Shown here one piece after another: positions 42,418-50,946 of a stretch of 64,000 bases of DNA. Under the pieces are notes generated by a model that searched no databases, was not told the DNA's origin, and worked only from the letters and a program-made list of their open reading frames with translations. The position numbers and the translations under genes are program-made. The first letter of the stretch is position 1, and each line of letters opens with the position of its first letter. The stretch is taken from positions 1 through 64,000 of the forward strand of contig CANQQA010000010.1 in assembly GCA_947625885.1 (NCBI GenBank), given 5' to 3'. This DNA is from an uncultured Bacteroidales bacterium. Its GTDB lineage: Bacteria; Bacteroidota; Bacteroidia; Bacteroidales; UBA11471.

Positions 42418-43293
42418 TTACTGTCGCCGCTCGTGCAGACACCGGTTTCGCAGCCACCCGAGCAGCACGGCGAGTATCGGCAGGCTGACGAGCCATATCC
42501 ACGCGCCGCCCGCTGTCGCCCAGTTGCGTATTTCCTCGCTCGCTGCCATATTTCCCGAAAAGTAGGCGTCGAGCACGGCGAAGCTGTTGTTCAGGGCATG
42601 GGCTGCCACCGGCAGCCAGATGTTGCCCGACCATACCAACAGATACCCGAAGAACGCCCCGAGCAGCATACGCGGCACGAAGCCGTAGAATTGAAAATGT
42701 ATGGCGCTGAACAGAAATGCGGTAATCCACACGGCGGCGTGGCTGTTGCGCAGCTTTTCCAGCAGCAGCCGCTGCACGATGCCGCGAAATACGAACTCCT
42801 CGCCGATGCCGGTGAGTACGCCCACGATAAGCAGCGTCGCGAGCATATCGCCGACGGAGCCGAATTGCAGAATCTGTTGCGTCAGCGCCTGCGCCGCATC
42901 TTCCTGCGCCCGCAGCCACGATTCGAGGGCGGCAAGCGATTCGGGCAGCCGTACCGCTTCGTTCCATGCGATGATTCTCTCCATCGGCAGCGTGGCTGCG
43001 AGCAGCACGACGAATATACCGAGCAGAGAGACGGCGCGGGGCATTCGGTCGGCGTGCAGATACCGCGCGGCGCTGCCGCCGAAAAACAGTGCGGCGCACC
43101 ATGCCGGCACGATGAACAGGAACAAATCTTGCGAAGCGAGGGCAAGACGCAGGGCGGCGATGCCGTCGAAAAGGGCGGTGTAGACAACGGAAAGGAGCAT
43201 GGTCAGGCAAAGCCCCGCCAGCTCGAACAACAAAAAGATGCAAACCTTTACGGCAAACGAAGCATCGGAAAAGGTATGGAAAAAACGGTTCAT
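42418..43293 (-). CDS. CAAX/CPBP family intramembrane metalloprotease
   Basis: 291 residues from ATG 43293, about 7-8 membrane segments. Abi/CPBP motifs: GIGEEFVFRGIVQRLL (EExxxR), FSAIHFQFYGFVPRM (second motif His), and LPVAAHALNNSF (third motif His-Asn). The family includes Rce1-like CAAX proteases and bacteriocin self-immunity proteins; substrate unknown here. The start overlaps the menA stop by 4 bases (ATGA). Confidence 0.9.
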   Translation of the reverse strand: MNRFFHTFSDASFAVKVCIFLLFELAGLCLTMLLSVVYTALFDGIAALRLALASQDLFLFIVPAWCAALFFGGSAARYLHADRMPRAVSLLGIFVVLLAATLPMERIIAWNEAVRLPESLAALESWLRAQEDAAQALTQQILQFGSVGDMLATLLIVGVLTGIGEEFVFRGIVQRLLLEKLRNSHAAVWITAFLFSAIHFQFYGFVPRMLLGAFFGYLLVWSGNIWLPVAAHALNNSFAVLDAYFSGNMAASEEIRNWATAGGAWIWLVSLPILAVLLGWLRNRCLHERRQ

Positions 43294-44195
43294 AGGGTAA
43301 AGCGGAAAAAGGGTATGTCGAATGCCGCGAGCAGGAGCGCCGCTACGAGCAGCAGGGTAAATATCAGTTGGTTGCGGGCAGTCATGCCCAATACCTTGTT
43401 GAGTTCGCGCCCCGTGCGGGTCGAGAGGGCGCGACAGCCTTTGAGGTGCAGCACCACGTAGACGTGCAGCAGCACGATGCCTGCCGCGCCGGCGGCAATC
43501 CATGCGTTTACCGTGAGCAGCAGGGCGGCGATGCCGTTGAGGTGGTAAGCCACGCGGGCGAAGCGCCGTCCGAACAGTACCACTGTCGTGTGCTTGCCGG
43601 CGGCTTTGTCGTCTTCGTAATCGCGGTAATTATTGACAATCAATATATTGACAGACAGCAGCCCCATGGCTGCGCTGCAAAGAAACACGTCGAAATCGAA
43701 CGACAAGGCTTGCACGTAGTAGGTCAGGTTCACCGCCGCCAAGCCGAAAAACGTCCATACCGTAACATCGCCCAATCCGTGATACGAGAGCGGGTAAGGA
43801 CCTGCCGAGTAAGCCAGTGCGGCAATGGCGATGACGGCGCCGGCGGCGACGAGCCACCACCCCGCTGCCGGTATGAGCAGGCAGCCGGCGGCGCAGGCGA
43901 TACCCAGTGTCGCCAGCGTGGCGCCGAGCATGGCGCGCGGCGAAATGTCGCCGGCGGTAACGGCGCGGCGCGGACCCACACGGTCGGCGCGGTCGGCGCC
44001 CCGTTTGTAGTCGAAGTAGTCGTTCCCGAAGTTGGCAGCCACCTGCGCCGCGAGCGCGAAAAAGAAACAGATGGCGGCAGCCCCCCAGTCGGCTTTCCCC
44101 TGCGCCCACGCATACGCGGTGGCGGCAATGACCGGACACACGGAGGTCGGCAGCGTGCGGGGACGGGCGGCTTCTATCCACACTTTCGTGTTCAT
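43290..44195 (-). CDS. menA: 1,4-dihydroxy-2-naphthoate polyprenyltransferase
   Basis: Membrane enzyme of menaquinone synthesis. 301 residues from ATG 44195 (MNTKVWIEAARPRTLPTSVCPV). UbiA-fold: first Asp-rich motif GNDYFDYKRGADRADRVGP, second motif NNYRDYEDDKAAGKHT, and about 9 membrane helices. Frame extends 13 residues further upstream, but the RPRTLP start is standard for MenA. Divergent from the riboflavin synthase gene. Confidence 0.94.
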   Translation of the reverse strand: MNTKVWIEAARPRTLPTSVCPVIAATAYAWAQGKADWGAAAICFFFALAAQVAANFGNDYFDYKRGADRADRVGPRRAVTAGDISPRAMLGATLATLGIACAAGCLLIPAAGWWLVAAGAVIAIAALAYSAGPYPLSYHGLGDVTVWTFFGLAAVNLTYYVQALSFDFDVFLCSAAMGLLSVNILIVNNYRDYEDDKAAGKHTTVVLFGRRFARVAYHLNGIAALLLTVNAWIAAGAAGIVLLHVYVVLHLKGCRALSTRTGRELNKVLGMTARNQLIFTLLLVAALLLAAFDIPFFRFTL

Positions 44196-44231
44196 GCGTT
44201 CTTTTATTTGGTCGAAATGCGAAAATTTTTT

Positions 44232-44239
44232 CAAAAATA
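44232..44239 (-). promoter_or_regulatory. -7 element of menA
   Basis: Minus-strand TATTTTTG, consensus match, 36 bases before the menA start. Confidence 0.4.
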
Positions 44240-44283
44240 CGGATTTGTGTCGAGACGGCAGAGGCAGTGCGAAAAAATTTTTC

Positions 44284-44291
44284 TACTTTTG
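44284..44291 (+). promoter_or_regulatory. -7 element of ribE
   Basis: TACTTTTG, consensus match, 28 bases before the ATG. No room for an FMN riboswitch in the leader. Confidence 0.5.
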
Positions 44292-44319
44292 TTCCATTCA
44301 ATATAAATATGGAATAAAA

Positions 44320-44925
44320 ATGTTTTCAGGAATCGTGGAAGAAGCGGCGACCGTAGTCGCCTTGCGTCGCGAGCAGGGAAATCTGCATCTGACGCTTTCG
44401 TGTTCGTTTGCCGGCGAGTTGAAAATCGACCAAAGCATTTCGCACAACGGCGTGTGTCTTACGGTGGTGAGCCTCGACGGCGATACCTACACCGTTACCG
44501 CCATACAGGAGACGCTCGACCGCAGCAACCTCGGGCTGTTGCAGGTGGGCGACAAAGTGAATCTCGAACGCAGTATGTTGATGAACGGTCGCCTCGACGG
44601 GCACATCGTGCAGGGACACGTCGATTGCACGGCGCGCTGCACCCGTGTCGAAGAAGCCGACGGCAGCTGGTACTACACCTTCGCTTACGATTCCACGCCC
44701 GAAATGGTGCGGCAGGGATATGTTACGGTGGAGAAAGGCTCGGTGGCGGTGAACGGCGTGAGCCTTACCGTCTGCAACTCCCGTCCCGACGGCTTTCAGG
44801 TGGCGATTATTCCCTATACCCACGAGCATACCAATTTTCACCGGATAAAGGAGGGCAGCGTCGTCAATCTGGAATTCGACATCATCGGCAAATACATCAG
44901 CCGCATGATGACATACGGTAAATAA
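44320..44925 (+). CDS. ribE: Riboflavin synthase alpha chain
   Basis: Dismutates 6,7-dimethyl-8-ribityllumazine to riboflavin. 201 residues from ATG 44320 (MFSGIVEEAATV, the family N-terminus). Two repeated lumazine-binding barrels: SISHNGVCLTVVS...NLERSMLMNGRLDGHIVQGHVDC and SVAVNGVSLTVCN...IIPYTHEHTNF, with NLEFDIIGKYISRM as the C-terminal helix. Short leader with its own promoter, followed 15 bases later by a nitroreductase gene. Confidence 0.96.
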   Translation: MFSGIVEEAATVVALRREQGNLHLTLSCSFAGELKIDQSISHNGVCLTVVSLDGDTYTVTAIQETLDRSNLGLLQVGDKVNLERSMLMNGRLDGHIVQGHVDCTARCTRVEEADGSWYYTFAYDSTPEMVRQGYVTVEKGSVAVNGVSLTVCNSRPDGFQVAIIPYTHEHTNFHRIKEGSVVNLEFDIIGKYISRMMTYGK

Positions 44926-44940
44926 TGGAATGACAAGAAT

Positions 44941-45504
44941 ATGGAAAGTTTTCTCGAATTGGCAGCCGGTCGACAGAGCGACCGGCGGTTCGACCCCGAC
45001 CGCCGCGTCGAGCCGGAGAAGCTGGCGCGCATCATCGAGGCGGCGCGTCTGGCGCCGTCGGCGTGCAATTCGCAGCCGTGGCATTTCATCGTGGTCGATG
45101 ATGCCGACACCAAAAACCGCGTTGCCGATGCGGTGGCGAGCAAGGTGCTGGGCATGAACCATTTTACCAAACAGGCGCCCGTGCACATTCTCGTCGTGGA
45201 GGAGTCGGGCAATTTCACTTCGACAGTAGGCGGCTGGGTGAAACGGAAACATTTTCCCCACCTCGACATCGGCATTGTCGCCGCCCACATCGTTTTGGCT
45301 GCCGCCGACGAAGGGCTGGGCTCCTGTATGCTGGGCTGGTTCGACGAAGCGGCGGTGCGCAAGGTGCTGCATATCCCCTCCGGCAAGCGCGTGCTGCTCG
45401 ACATCGTCATCGGATATTCCGCCGACCCCTTGCGCGAGAAGCAGCGTAAGCCCCTCGAAAAGATAGTGTCTCACAACGACTATACGACCCCGTTCGGCGA
45501 ATAA
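44941..45504 (+). CDS. Nitroreductase-family FMN oxidoreductase
   Basis: 187 residues, compact form. FMN-binding N-terminus RQSDRRFDPDRRVEPEKLARIIEAARLAPSACNSQPWHFIVV, then IVAAHIVLAAADEGLGSCMLGWFDE and the C-terminal IGYSADPLREKQRKPLEKIV. An NAD(P)H- and FMN-dependent reductase; substrate unknown. It follows the riboflavin synthase gene closely, so flavin supply and a flavoprotein are co-expressed. Confidence 0.9.
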   Translation: MESFLELAAGRQSDRRFDPDRRVEPEKLARIIEAARLAPSACNSQPWHFIVVDDADTKNRVADAVASKVLGMNHFTKQAPVHILVVEESGNFTSTVGGWVKRKHFPHLDIGIVAAHIVLAAADEGLGSCMLGWFDEAAVRKVLHIPSGKRVLLDIVIGYSADPLREKQRKPLEKIVSHNDYTTPFGE

Positions 45505-45516
45505 TGGCGAAAACGC

Positions 45517-45547
45517 TTTGCCGCCCTCTTTTTTTACATTAAATTTG
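45517..45547 (+). promoter_or_regulatory. Promoter of purM
   Basis: TTTG (45517-45520), 19 bases, TAAATTTG (45540-45547); ATG 16 bases later. Confidence 0.72.
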
Positions 45548-45563
45548 CAGAAAATCTGTTGCT

Positions 45564-46730
45564 ATGAGTGATCAACGTTACAACCTGCGCGGCGTGTCCG
45601 CCTCGAAAGAAGACGTACACAACGCCATAAAAAATATCGACAAGGGCATTTTCCCGAAAGCCTTTTGCAAAATTATCCCCGACATTCTGGGCGGCGACCC
45701 CGCATGGTGCAACATCATGCACGCCGACGGTGCCGGCACGAAATCGTCGCTGGCATACATGTATTGGCGCGAGACGGGCGACCTCTCCGTATGGAAAGGC
45801 ATTGCGCAGGACGCACTCATCATGAACATCGACGACCTGCTCTGCGTCGGCGCCACCGACAACATTTTAGTGTCATCGACTATCGGGCGCAACAAACTGT
45901 TGGTGCCCGGCGAGGTTATCTCCGCCATTATCAACGGCACCGACGAACTGCTTGCCGAGCTGCGCGACATGGGCGTGGGCGTGTATGCCACCGGCGGCGA
46001 GACTGCCGACGTGGGCGATCTCGTGCGCACCATCATCGTCGATAGCACGGTAACCTGCCGCATGAAGCGCAGCGACGTCATCGACAACGCGCATATCCGT
46101 CCGGGCGATGTCATCGTGGGCATGGCGTCTTTCGGACAGGCAACCTACGAAAAAAGTTATAACGGCGGTATGGGCAGCAACGGTCTTACTTCGGCGCGCC
46201 ACGACGTGTTCGCAAAATATCTGGCGGAAAAATACCCCGAAAGTTACGACGCCGCCGTGCCCGACGAGTTGGTATATTCCGGCAGTCTGCACCTCACCGA
46301 CGCCATCGAGTCGCTCGGCATCGACGCCGGCAAGTTAGTGCTTTCGCCTACCCGCACGTATGCGCCGGTGGTCAAAAAAATGCTCGACGAAATGCGCCCC
46401 CGCATACACGGCATGGTGCACTGTTCGGGCGGTGCGCAGACCAAAGTCATGCACTTCGTTGAGGGTATGGAGGTGGTGAAAAACAACCTCTTTCCCGTGC
46501 CCCCCTTGTTCCGCATCATACAGGAACAGTCGGGAACCGACTGGCAGGAAATGTACAAAGTCTTCAATATGGGGCACCGCATGGAGGTGTACCTCGCTCC
46601 CGAAGATGCGCAGGCGGTCATCGACATCACCCGCTCGTTCGGCATCGACGCACGCATCGTCGGCTACGTGGTGCCAGCCGAGCGCAACCGGCTGATTATC
46701 GAATCGGAATTCGGGCGCTTCGAGTATTGA
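45564..46730 (+). CDS. purM: Phosphoribosylformylglycinamidine cyclo-ligase (AIR synthase), Bacteroidota form
   Basis: 388 residues. AIR synthase signatures: MHADGAGTKSSLAYMY, DALIMNIDDLLCVGATD, NGTDELLAELRDMGVGVYATGGETADVGDLVRT, GMASFGQATYEKSYNGGMGSNGLTSAR, and HGMVHCSGGAQTKVMHFVEGM. It makes 5-aminoimidazole ribotide from FGAM with ATP in purine synthesis. The sequence is the divergent Bacteroidota PurM-like class; assignment as the functional PurM is likely. Confidence 0.9.
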   Translation: MSDQRYNLRGVSASKEDVHNAIKNIDKGIFPKAFCKIIPDILGGDPAWCNIMHADGAGTKSSLAYMYWRETGDLSVWKGIAQDALIMNIDDLLCVGATDNILVSSTIGRNKLLVPGEVISAIINGTDELLAELRDMGVGVYATGGETADVGDLVRTIIVDSTVTCRMKRSDVIDNAHIRPGDVIVGMASFGQATYEKSYNGGMGSNGLTSARHDVFAKYLAEKYPESYDAAVPDELVYSGSLHLTDAIESLGIDAGKLVLSPTRTYAPVVKKMLDEMRPRIHGMVHCSGGAQTKVMHFVEGMEVVKNNLFPVPPLFRIIQEQSGTDWQEMYKVFNMGHRMEVYLAPEDAQAVIDITRSFGIDARIVGYVVPAERNRLIIESEFGRFEY

Positions 46731-46736
46731 TTACCG

Positions 46737-46774
46737 CAAAAACACACAGCGAATTGCCACAAAAACACACAGCG
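46737..46774 (+). repeat. Two copies of a 15-base direct repeat after purM
   Basis: CAAAAACACACAGCG at 46737-46751 and 46760-46774 (23-base period), in the 74-base gap between convergent purM and the ATPase-nuclease cassette. Possibly a scar of the cassette border. Confidence 0.6.
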
Positions 46775-46804
46775 GCAGGTGTGCGTGAAAGTTATAAAGC
46801 AATA

Positions 46805-47266
46805 TTAGATTGTATCGGGTTGATTAGATTTGATATTCTTTAATTCGCAATCATACCTCTCGCGAAATCTGTTTCGAGCACGCTCCATAGTTGGGTCTGC
46901 CCTATTTGCAGGAAAAGATTGTGCAACTATTCGAGCGTATTTTTTTGATAAAGTGTTATGTTGAAATATCGGGTTGGCAATGGTGGATTCAAGTTGGGAA
47001 ATGGCATGATGAATATCCTGACCTTTCAATTCGATGAAATGACCGAGCCATGTATTTGTTGATTCCGGATTAACAGATAAAATCAATTTATCGCATTTGT
47101 TCCCTGTATTGATGATACAGCCATCTACTTGAAATACGGCGACATTACGAACCGGCTCCACGTTAGCACGATAGCAAATGCCGTTTTCCTTTGTCGATAT
47201 GCATTTGTACTCTTTTAGCGGCTTTTCCGGTTCATACCGATCAATAAGAACTGAATAAATATCCAT
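46805..47266 (-). CDS. Small putative PD-(D/E)xK nuclease, partner of the ATPase
   Basis: 153 residues from ATG 47266, one base after the stop codon of the ATPase gene (TAAGATG), so translation is probably coupled; an in-frame ATG at 47284 inside the ATPase gene is possible. The sequence shows VDGCIINTGNKCDKLILS, then GHFIELKGQDIHHAISQLEST: Asp59 and Glu79-Leu-Lys81 form a D-x19-ExK arrangement typical of the PD-(D/E)xK nuclease core, with a following helix (HAISQLEST) as in ELKG-type nucleases. C-terminal PTMERARNRFRERYDCELKNIK is basic. I do not recognise a named family. The function as nuclease effector is inference. Confidence 0.6.
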   Translation of the reverse strand: MDIYSVLIDRYEPEKPLKEYKCISTKENGICYRANVEPVRNVAVFQVDGCIINTGNKCDKLILSVNPESTNTWLGHFIELKGQDIHHAISQLESTIANPIFQHNTLSKKYARIVAQSFPANRADPTMERARNRFRERYDCELKNIKSNQPDTI

Positions 47267-47267
47267 C

Positions 47268-48503
47268 TTATTTTTCTGTCCCATAAATAATATCATTAAG
47301 ATGGGAGAGGGTATCTTCAACAATTTCCGAAGCACGATCCAAATCTATACCGCTGATCATCTGCATCTCATCGTCTAATATATTGGATAATGTACCGTCC
47401 TTATGGATATAAAATGCCCGTACATCATTAAAGTGAACAATTGTTTCTTCGGATATAATGGCGGTTGTCCGTTCCTTGTTTTTCTTGGCTGCCTGCTCTG
47501 CCTTAATCAATGTATTGAATGCTGTAATGACATAAGGGCTGTGTGTCGTCAAGACAACAGAACTTCGTATCTTGCTTTTGGTGTATTTTACAGTACGGTT
47601 TATACACCGGACGATATATTCGATAAGGGCTTTTTGGGATTCCGGAAATAAATTTTGTTCCGGTTCTTCTATGAATAGTCTTGTATTTTGATAGTTATAT
47701 AATTGGGGCAACGTATTCAATAGAGATGCAATGTCTTCATTTTTAGCAGCGTTCGCTCGAATACGTCTGAATATTTCAGACACATCGATTCGATTCATTT
47801 CTGTTGAATTCAAGAAAATGTCTCTTGTAAAATAGTCGATCATTACAATGATTGGCAATATGGATTGAACGCCGCTGGAAGCGTAAAAAGGAGAAATTCT
47901 TATGCGTTTATCTTTTAGTCTTATGATGTCCGATGCGGTTGCTTTGTCGTAAAAGTAATCCATCTCTCCGACAATACTTAAATCCGCAGGGTTGTTTTCC
48001 GATGTGTGTTCTTTGGCTTCACTCCACTCAAAAATATGATTGAACAACACATCGTTATCATTTGATTTATAAGCTCTGTCTACATTTTTGATAGCAGATG
48101 TCAGATTACGTTCCGAAGGAATAAAGCAAAGTTTGGTATTGTGCCGTTTTTCTTCAAAATTGTATAACCGGTTTATTTTGACATTTTTATTGCTCCCTAC
48201 ATAATCGATAGTAATGCATTCGCCTTGATAATGAATCTCGCTGCGGGAGGTAAAAAAACTGTCATTCAGCCGATGAAATTGTTTCATTTCTTTTAGAAAC
48301 CGGGTATAATGGGTATAATTGCTTACTACAGCTTTATCATCGCCGGTCATGATTTTTTTCTCTACCCATTGGCAAAAACATAATATCTTCATAAGAGTAC
48401 TTTTTCCCGTACTCTGTTTTCCGATAAAAATATTGAATTGCTTCAATTCAATAACGCCGGTATCGGCAAGCGGACCGATGTTTTTAATAGCTATAGTTGC
48501 CAT
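47268..48503 (-). CDS. ABC-type AAA ATPase (AAA_15/21-like), candidate defence sensor
   Basis: 411 residues. Walker A GKQSTGKST (28-36), ABC-signature-like SSGVQS (209-214), Walker B RLFIEEPEQNLFP (275-287) and H-loop TTHSPYV (319-325): the set of OLD/RloC/PtuA-type ATPases. No TOPRIM or HNH domain is fused; instead the small putative nuclease gene follows at once on the same strand. Codons are AT-rich compared with purM and the genes beyond, suggesting transfer. ATPase plus nuclease pairs of this layout include Septu (PtuA/PtuB) and PARIS (AriA/AriB); this pair is not obviously either. Confidence 0.82.
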   Translation of the reverse strand: MATIAIKNIGPLADTGVIELKQFNIFIGKQSTGKSTLMKILCFCQWVEKKIMTGDDKAVVSNYTHYTRFLKEMKQFHRLNDSFFTSRSEIHYQGECITIDYVGSNKNVKINRLYNFEEKRHNTKLCFIPSERNLTSAIKNVDRAYKSNDNDVLFNHIFEWSEAKEHTSENNPADLSIVGEMDYFYDKATASDIIRLKDKRIRISPFYASSGVQSILPIIVMIDYFTRDIFLNSTEMNRIDVSEIFRRIRANAAKNEDIASLLNTLPQLYNYQNTRLFIEEPEQNLFPESQKALIEYIVRCINRTVKYTKSKIRSSVVLTTHSPYVITAFNTLIKAEQAAKKNKERTTAIISEETIVHFNDVRAFYIHKDGTLSNILDDEMQMISGIDLDRASEIVEDTLSHLNDIIYGTEK

Positions 48504-48526
48504 AAAAATCTTTATAATAATGTCTC

Positions 48527-48534
48527 CAAAGGTA
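48527..48534 (-). promoter_or_regulatory. -7 element of the ATPase-nuclease cassette
   Basis: Minus-strand TACCTTTG, consensus match, 23 bases before the ATPase start. Only weak TTTC candidates exist upstream. Confidence 0.45.
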
Positions 48535-48630
48535 CAATTATTTTTTGAAATAGAAAATCCGAAGTATTTTTGTGATTTGTCTGCTGACGAACATCGTTTT
48601 ATGGCATACGCTGAAAAAGGCAGGTGAATA

Positions 48631-48665
48631 AAAAAGTCTGACCGGAGGGTCGGACTTTTTGTTTT
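48631..48665 (-). terminator. Bidirectional terminator downstream of the GH105 gene
   Basis: AAAAAGTCTGACC pairs with GGTCGGACTTTTT (13 bp, one wobble), loop GGAG; T-runs on both strands. It lies 52 bases after the minus-strand GH105 stop codon. Confidence 0.85.
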
Positions 48666-48716
48666 CGAGTTGTCGGTTGTTATTCGGCAGGAGTGCTTAT
48701 CGTTGTATAAATAATT

Positions 48717-50117
48717 TTATTTGACAAAAATTTTCTTCACATCAATGCTCCCGTCGGAGTAAAGTGTCTTCACGATATTTATGCCCTGTACGGGTTGCGG
48801 CTGTGCGATACCGCTTGGCGAGTAGATTTCGGTGCCGACGATTTGTTTTTCGGCATTGAGGCTGCCGGTCGAACTCTCTCCGCTGTCGCCCTTGTCATAG
48901 GTTTCTATATCCACATCGCCGAGCTGATACACTTCGGCTGCCGCTAGCAGGAAACAGCCCACGCCGAAATCTTCGAAGTCGGGTACGGTGGCATATACGA
49001 TGGGCTGCGCATCTTCGGGCTTGGAACCGGTGCCTTGTACGTAATGCAGGAATCCGTCTTCGTCTACGGCTTTGAGACATAGGGCAGTCCAGCCGTTTCG
49101 TACGTGCGGCATGTAGGTAGCGCTATCGAGCAGACCCGTGTGTACGCCGTATGCCATGCCTGCCACGAAAAGTGCCGTGCCCGATGTTTCCGGACCGTCC
49201 GATTCGGGCGAGCCGTAGTTGGTCGGGGCGGCGAGACTCACGCTCCAAAAACCGTCTTCCCGCTGGCATTCGGCAAGCGCCTTCGACATGGTGGTGAAAT
49301 CGTCGATGTATTGCTGCCGGTGGCAAAGCGTGTCGGGAGCATAGTAGAGCACCCGCGCCAGAGCCGTATATACCCACCCGTTTCCGCGTGACCAGTAGCA
49401 GGGTTTGTCCTTTTCCACTTTGTCGGTGTAGGGCGGGTCTGCGTTGTAGTCGCGGTACCACAGTCCGTCTTGCTCGTTGAACAGCGGCGAGCCGCCGCCT
49501 TTTTTCGAACCGCCTTGTTTGTCGCGCGTGTACATATACATATTGTACATATACTCGAAGTAGCGTTCGTCGTGTTCGATGACACCGAGCTGCGCGTAGA
49601 TGGGCATCGCCATGTGTATGGCGTCCACCCACCACCAGTCGTTTATGGTTTGCTTATGCATCAGCGTGTCGATATGGTTTTTGATATGCGTTTTGCGTAT
49701 GGTGTCGGTCGGTTCGAGCATATACATGTCGAGATACGCCATGCCGCAGCAGTGGAAGTCGGCGTTGGTAGGAGCAGAAGTATCGTTGGAAATCCATTTG
49801 TGAAAGTCTCCCCATTCCCGTGTGTATTCATACCAAGCCTCTACTGACCGCTGGCGGTACATCGCCATCAGTCCTTCATAGTAAACGCCCCGTGTCCAGA
49901 TGCGGCTGTTGCGTTTTTTCCCACCCACGAATGAGTCTGCGGTCGGGTCGGGGTAGGTACGCATGAAGTAGTCGTTTACGAGCGATGCGTAATAAAAGAC
50001 GGAGTCGCGCGTAATGATGCGGGGATAGTCGTTCTCGTCCGATACGGCGCTTTCCCGCGCATATCCTGCGGTGCAGAAAAGAGCTATGACCGACCATAAG
50101 AGTATTTTCTTCTTCAT
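48717..50117 (-). CDS. GH105 (GH88-like) unsaturated glucuronyl/galacturonyl hydrolase, secreted
   Basis: 466 residues from ATG 50117, which opens a signal peptide (KKKILLWSVIALFCTAGYA). (alpha/alpha)6-barrel features of the YteR family: WTRGVYYEGLMAMY, INDWWWVDAIHMAMP, PCYWSRGNGWVYTALARVL, CQREDGFWSVSL, PETSGTALFVAGMAYGV, GTGSKPEDAQ. The Asp in WWVDAIHM corresponds to the family catalytic Asp. Members release 4,5-unsaturated uronic acid from polysaccharide lyase products. C-terminal ~60 residues (VGTEIYSPSGIAQPQPVQGINIVKTLYSDGSIDVKKIFVK) are a Bacteroidota secretion domain. No lyase gene is nearby. Confidence 0.88.
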   Translation of the reverse strand: MKKKILLWSVIALFCTAGYARESAVSDENDYPRIITRDSVFYYASLVNDYFMRTYPDPTADSFVGGKKRNSRIWTRGVYYEGLMAMYRQRSVEAWYEYTREWGDFHKWISNDTSAPTNADFHCCGMAYLDMYMLEPTDTIRKTHIKNHIDTLMHKQTINDWWWVDAIHMAMPIYAQLGVIEHDERYFEYMYNMYMYTRDKQGGSKKGGGSPLFNEQDGLWYRDYNADPPYTDKVEKDKPCYWSRGNGWVYTALARVLYYAPDTLCHRQQYIDDFTTMSKALAECQREDGFWSVSLAAPTNYGSPESDGPETSGTALFVAGMAYGVHTGLLDSATYMPHVRNGWTALCLKAVDEDGFLHYVQGTGSKPEDAQPIVYATVPDFEDFGVGCFLLAAAEVYQLGDVDIETYDKGDSGESSTGSLNAEKQIVGTEIYSPSGIAQPQPVQGINIVKTLYSDGSIDVKKIFVK

Positions 50118-50243
50118 ACGTTGTAGTCTGAAAAACAGATAAAGATAAAAATTATTTTTCGAAATGTCACTATTTTTATGAAGTGAATAAGAGATTAAAA
50201 GTTTCATCGGGATAGTCGGTGAAAGAGAATGACGTTTCGACAT

Positions 50244-50281
50244 AAAAAACCGGACTTCATTCCCGCAGGAGTGAAGTCCGG
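50244..50281 (-). terminator. Terminator of the DUF3332 gene
   Basis: CCGGACTTCATTCC (50250-50263) pairs with GGAGTGAAGTCCGG (50268-50281), loop CGCA, one wobble; six T follow on the minus strand (50249-50244). Confidence 0.88.
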
Positions 50282-50303
50282 ATAATGAAAAAATCGGTGA
50301 ATA

Positions 50304-50837
50304 TTATTTGCTTGCCATGAAGCCGGCAGCACCGATCATTGATTTGTAAGCCAAAAGACCGGCTTGCGATTTTTCAACCGTTACCATTTGACCTTCGCCT
50401 GCATATACGCCGATGTGTTCGTCATCAATGAAAGTGAGGAACGTGATACCGTTTACAGCCCACGAATTTTCTTCGCTGTTGTAGGTAAATTCAACAGTTT
50501 CGTTGGTAACCGTATCGGTAACTTTGTAACCGTTTTCATTGGATTCTACGAGGTAGTCGCTGTTTTCGCCTTTGATGTGTTTTACATTGTCAGCCAAGGG
50601 GTTGCTTCCCGTCCAAAATTCGATGGAGTTGATAACCAAACCGTCGGCAATCAACGAAATTTCATAAACGGGGAGGATAAGGAATGCGAAGAATACCACT
50701 TCGTTCACCCATTTGGAACCCATATTGTTGTTCCAATCGAAAATTTTGTTTGTCAGACCGAACGATCCGATGCAGGAAGAGAATGTCAGACTACCTGCCA
50801 TAAGTATGGCAACAGCCACGGTTAATTTCTTTTTCAT
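50304..50837 (-). CDS. DUF3332 family lipoprotein
   Basis: 177 residues. Lipoprotein signal with lipobox FSSC (Cys about 22). Family features: SCIGSFGLTNKIFDWNNNMGSKWVNEVVFFAFLILPVYEISLIADGLVINSIEFWTGSNPLA, then a beta-rich domain (DYLVESNENGYKVTDTVTNETVEFTYN). A hydrophobic stretch in the middle could anchor it in the membrane. DUF3332 occurs in Bacteroidota and Vibrio; function unknown. Monocistronic with a strong terminator, suggesting solid expression. Confidence 0.85.
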   Translation of the reverse strand: MKKKLTVAVAILMAGSLTFSSCIGSFGLTNKIFDWNNNMGSKWVNEVVFFAFLILPVYEISLIADGLVINSIEFWTGSNPLADNVKHIKGENSDYLVESNENGYKVTDTVTNETVEFTYNSEENSWAVNGITFLTFIDDEHIGVYAGEGQMVTVEKSQAGLLAYKSMIGAAGFMASK

Positions 50838-50946
50838 AATACAAAAATTTTTGGTTATTGTTTTTAATAGTGCAAAAGTAAAAAGATTTATTTATAGAAG
50901 AAACACTTTTCTTCTTTTTTTGATATGAAATTTGACATAAAAAGTG

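Noticed and set aside
42164-43243. 359-codon minus-strand frame across the CAAX protease and pheA leader
   Set aside because: Out of frame with the motif-complete protease; its end overlaps the leader peptide and terminator region and shows no domain.
46737-46774. CRISPR-like direct repeats
   Set aside because: Only two 15-base copies with an 8-base spacer; no array or cas genes.
48520-48627. 35-codon plus-strand frame beyond the ATPase start (MSPKVQLFFEIENPKYF...)
   Set aside because: Overlaps the promoter of the ATPase cassette and is too short to assign; could be a gene remnant but cannot be supported.
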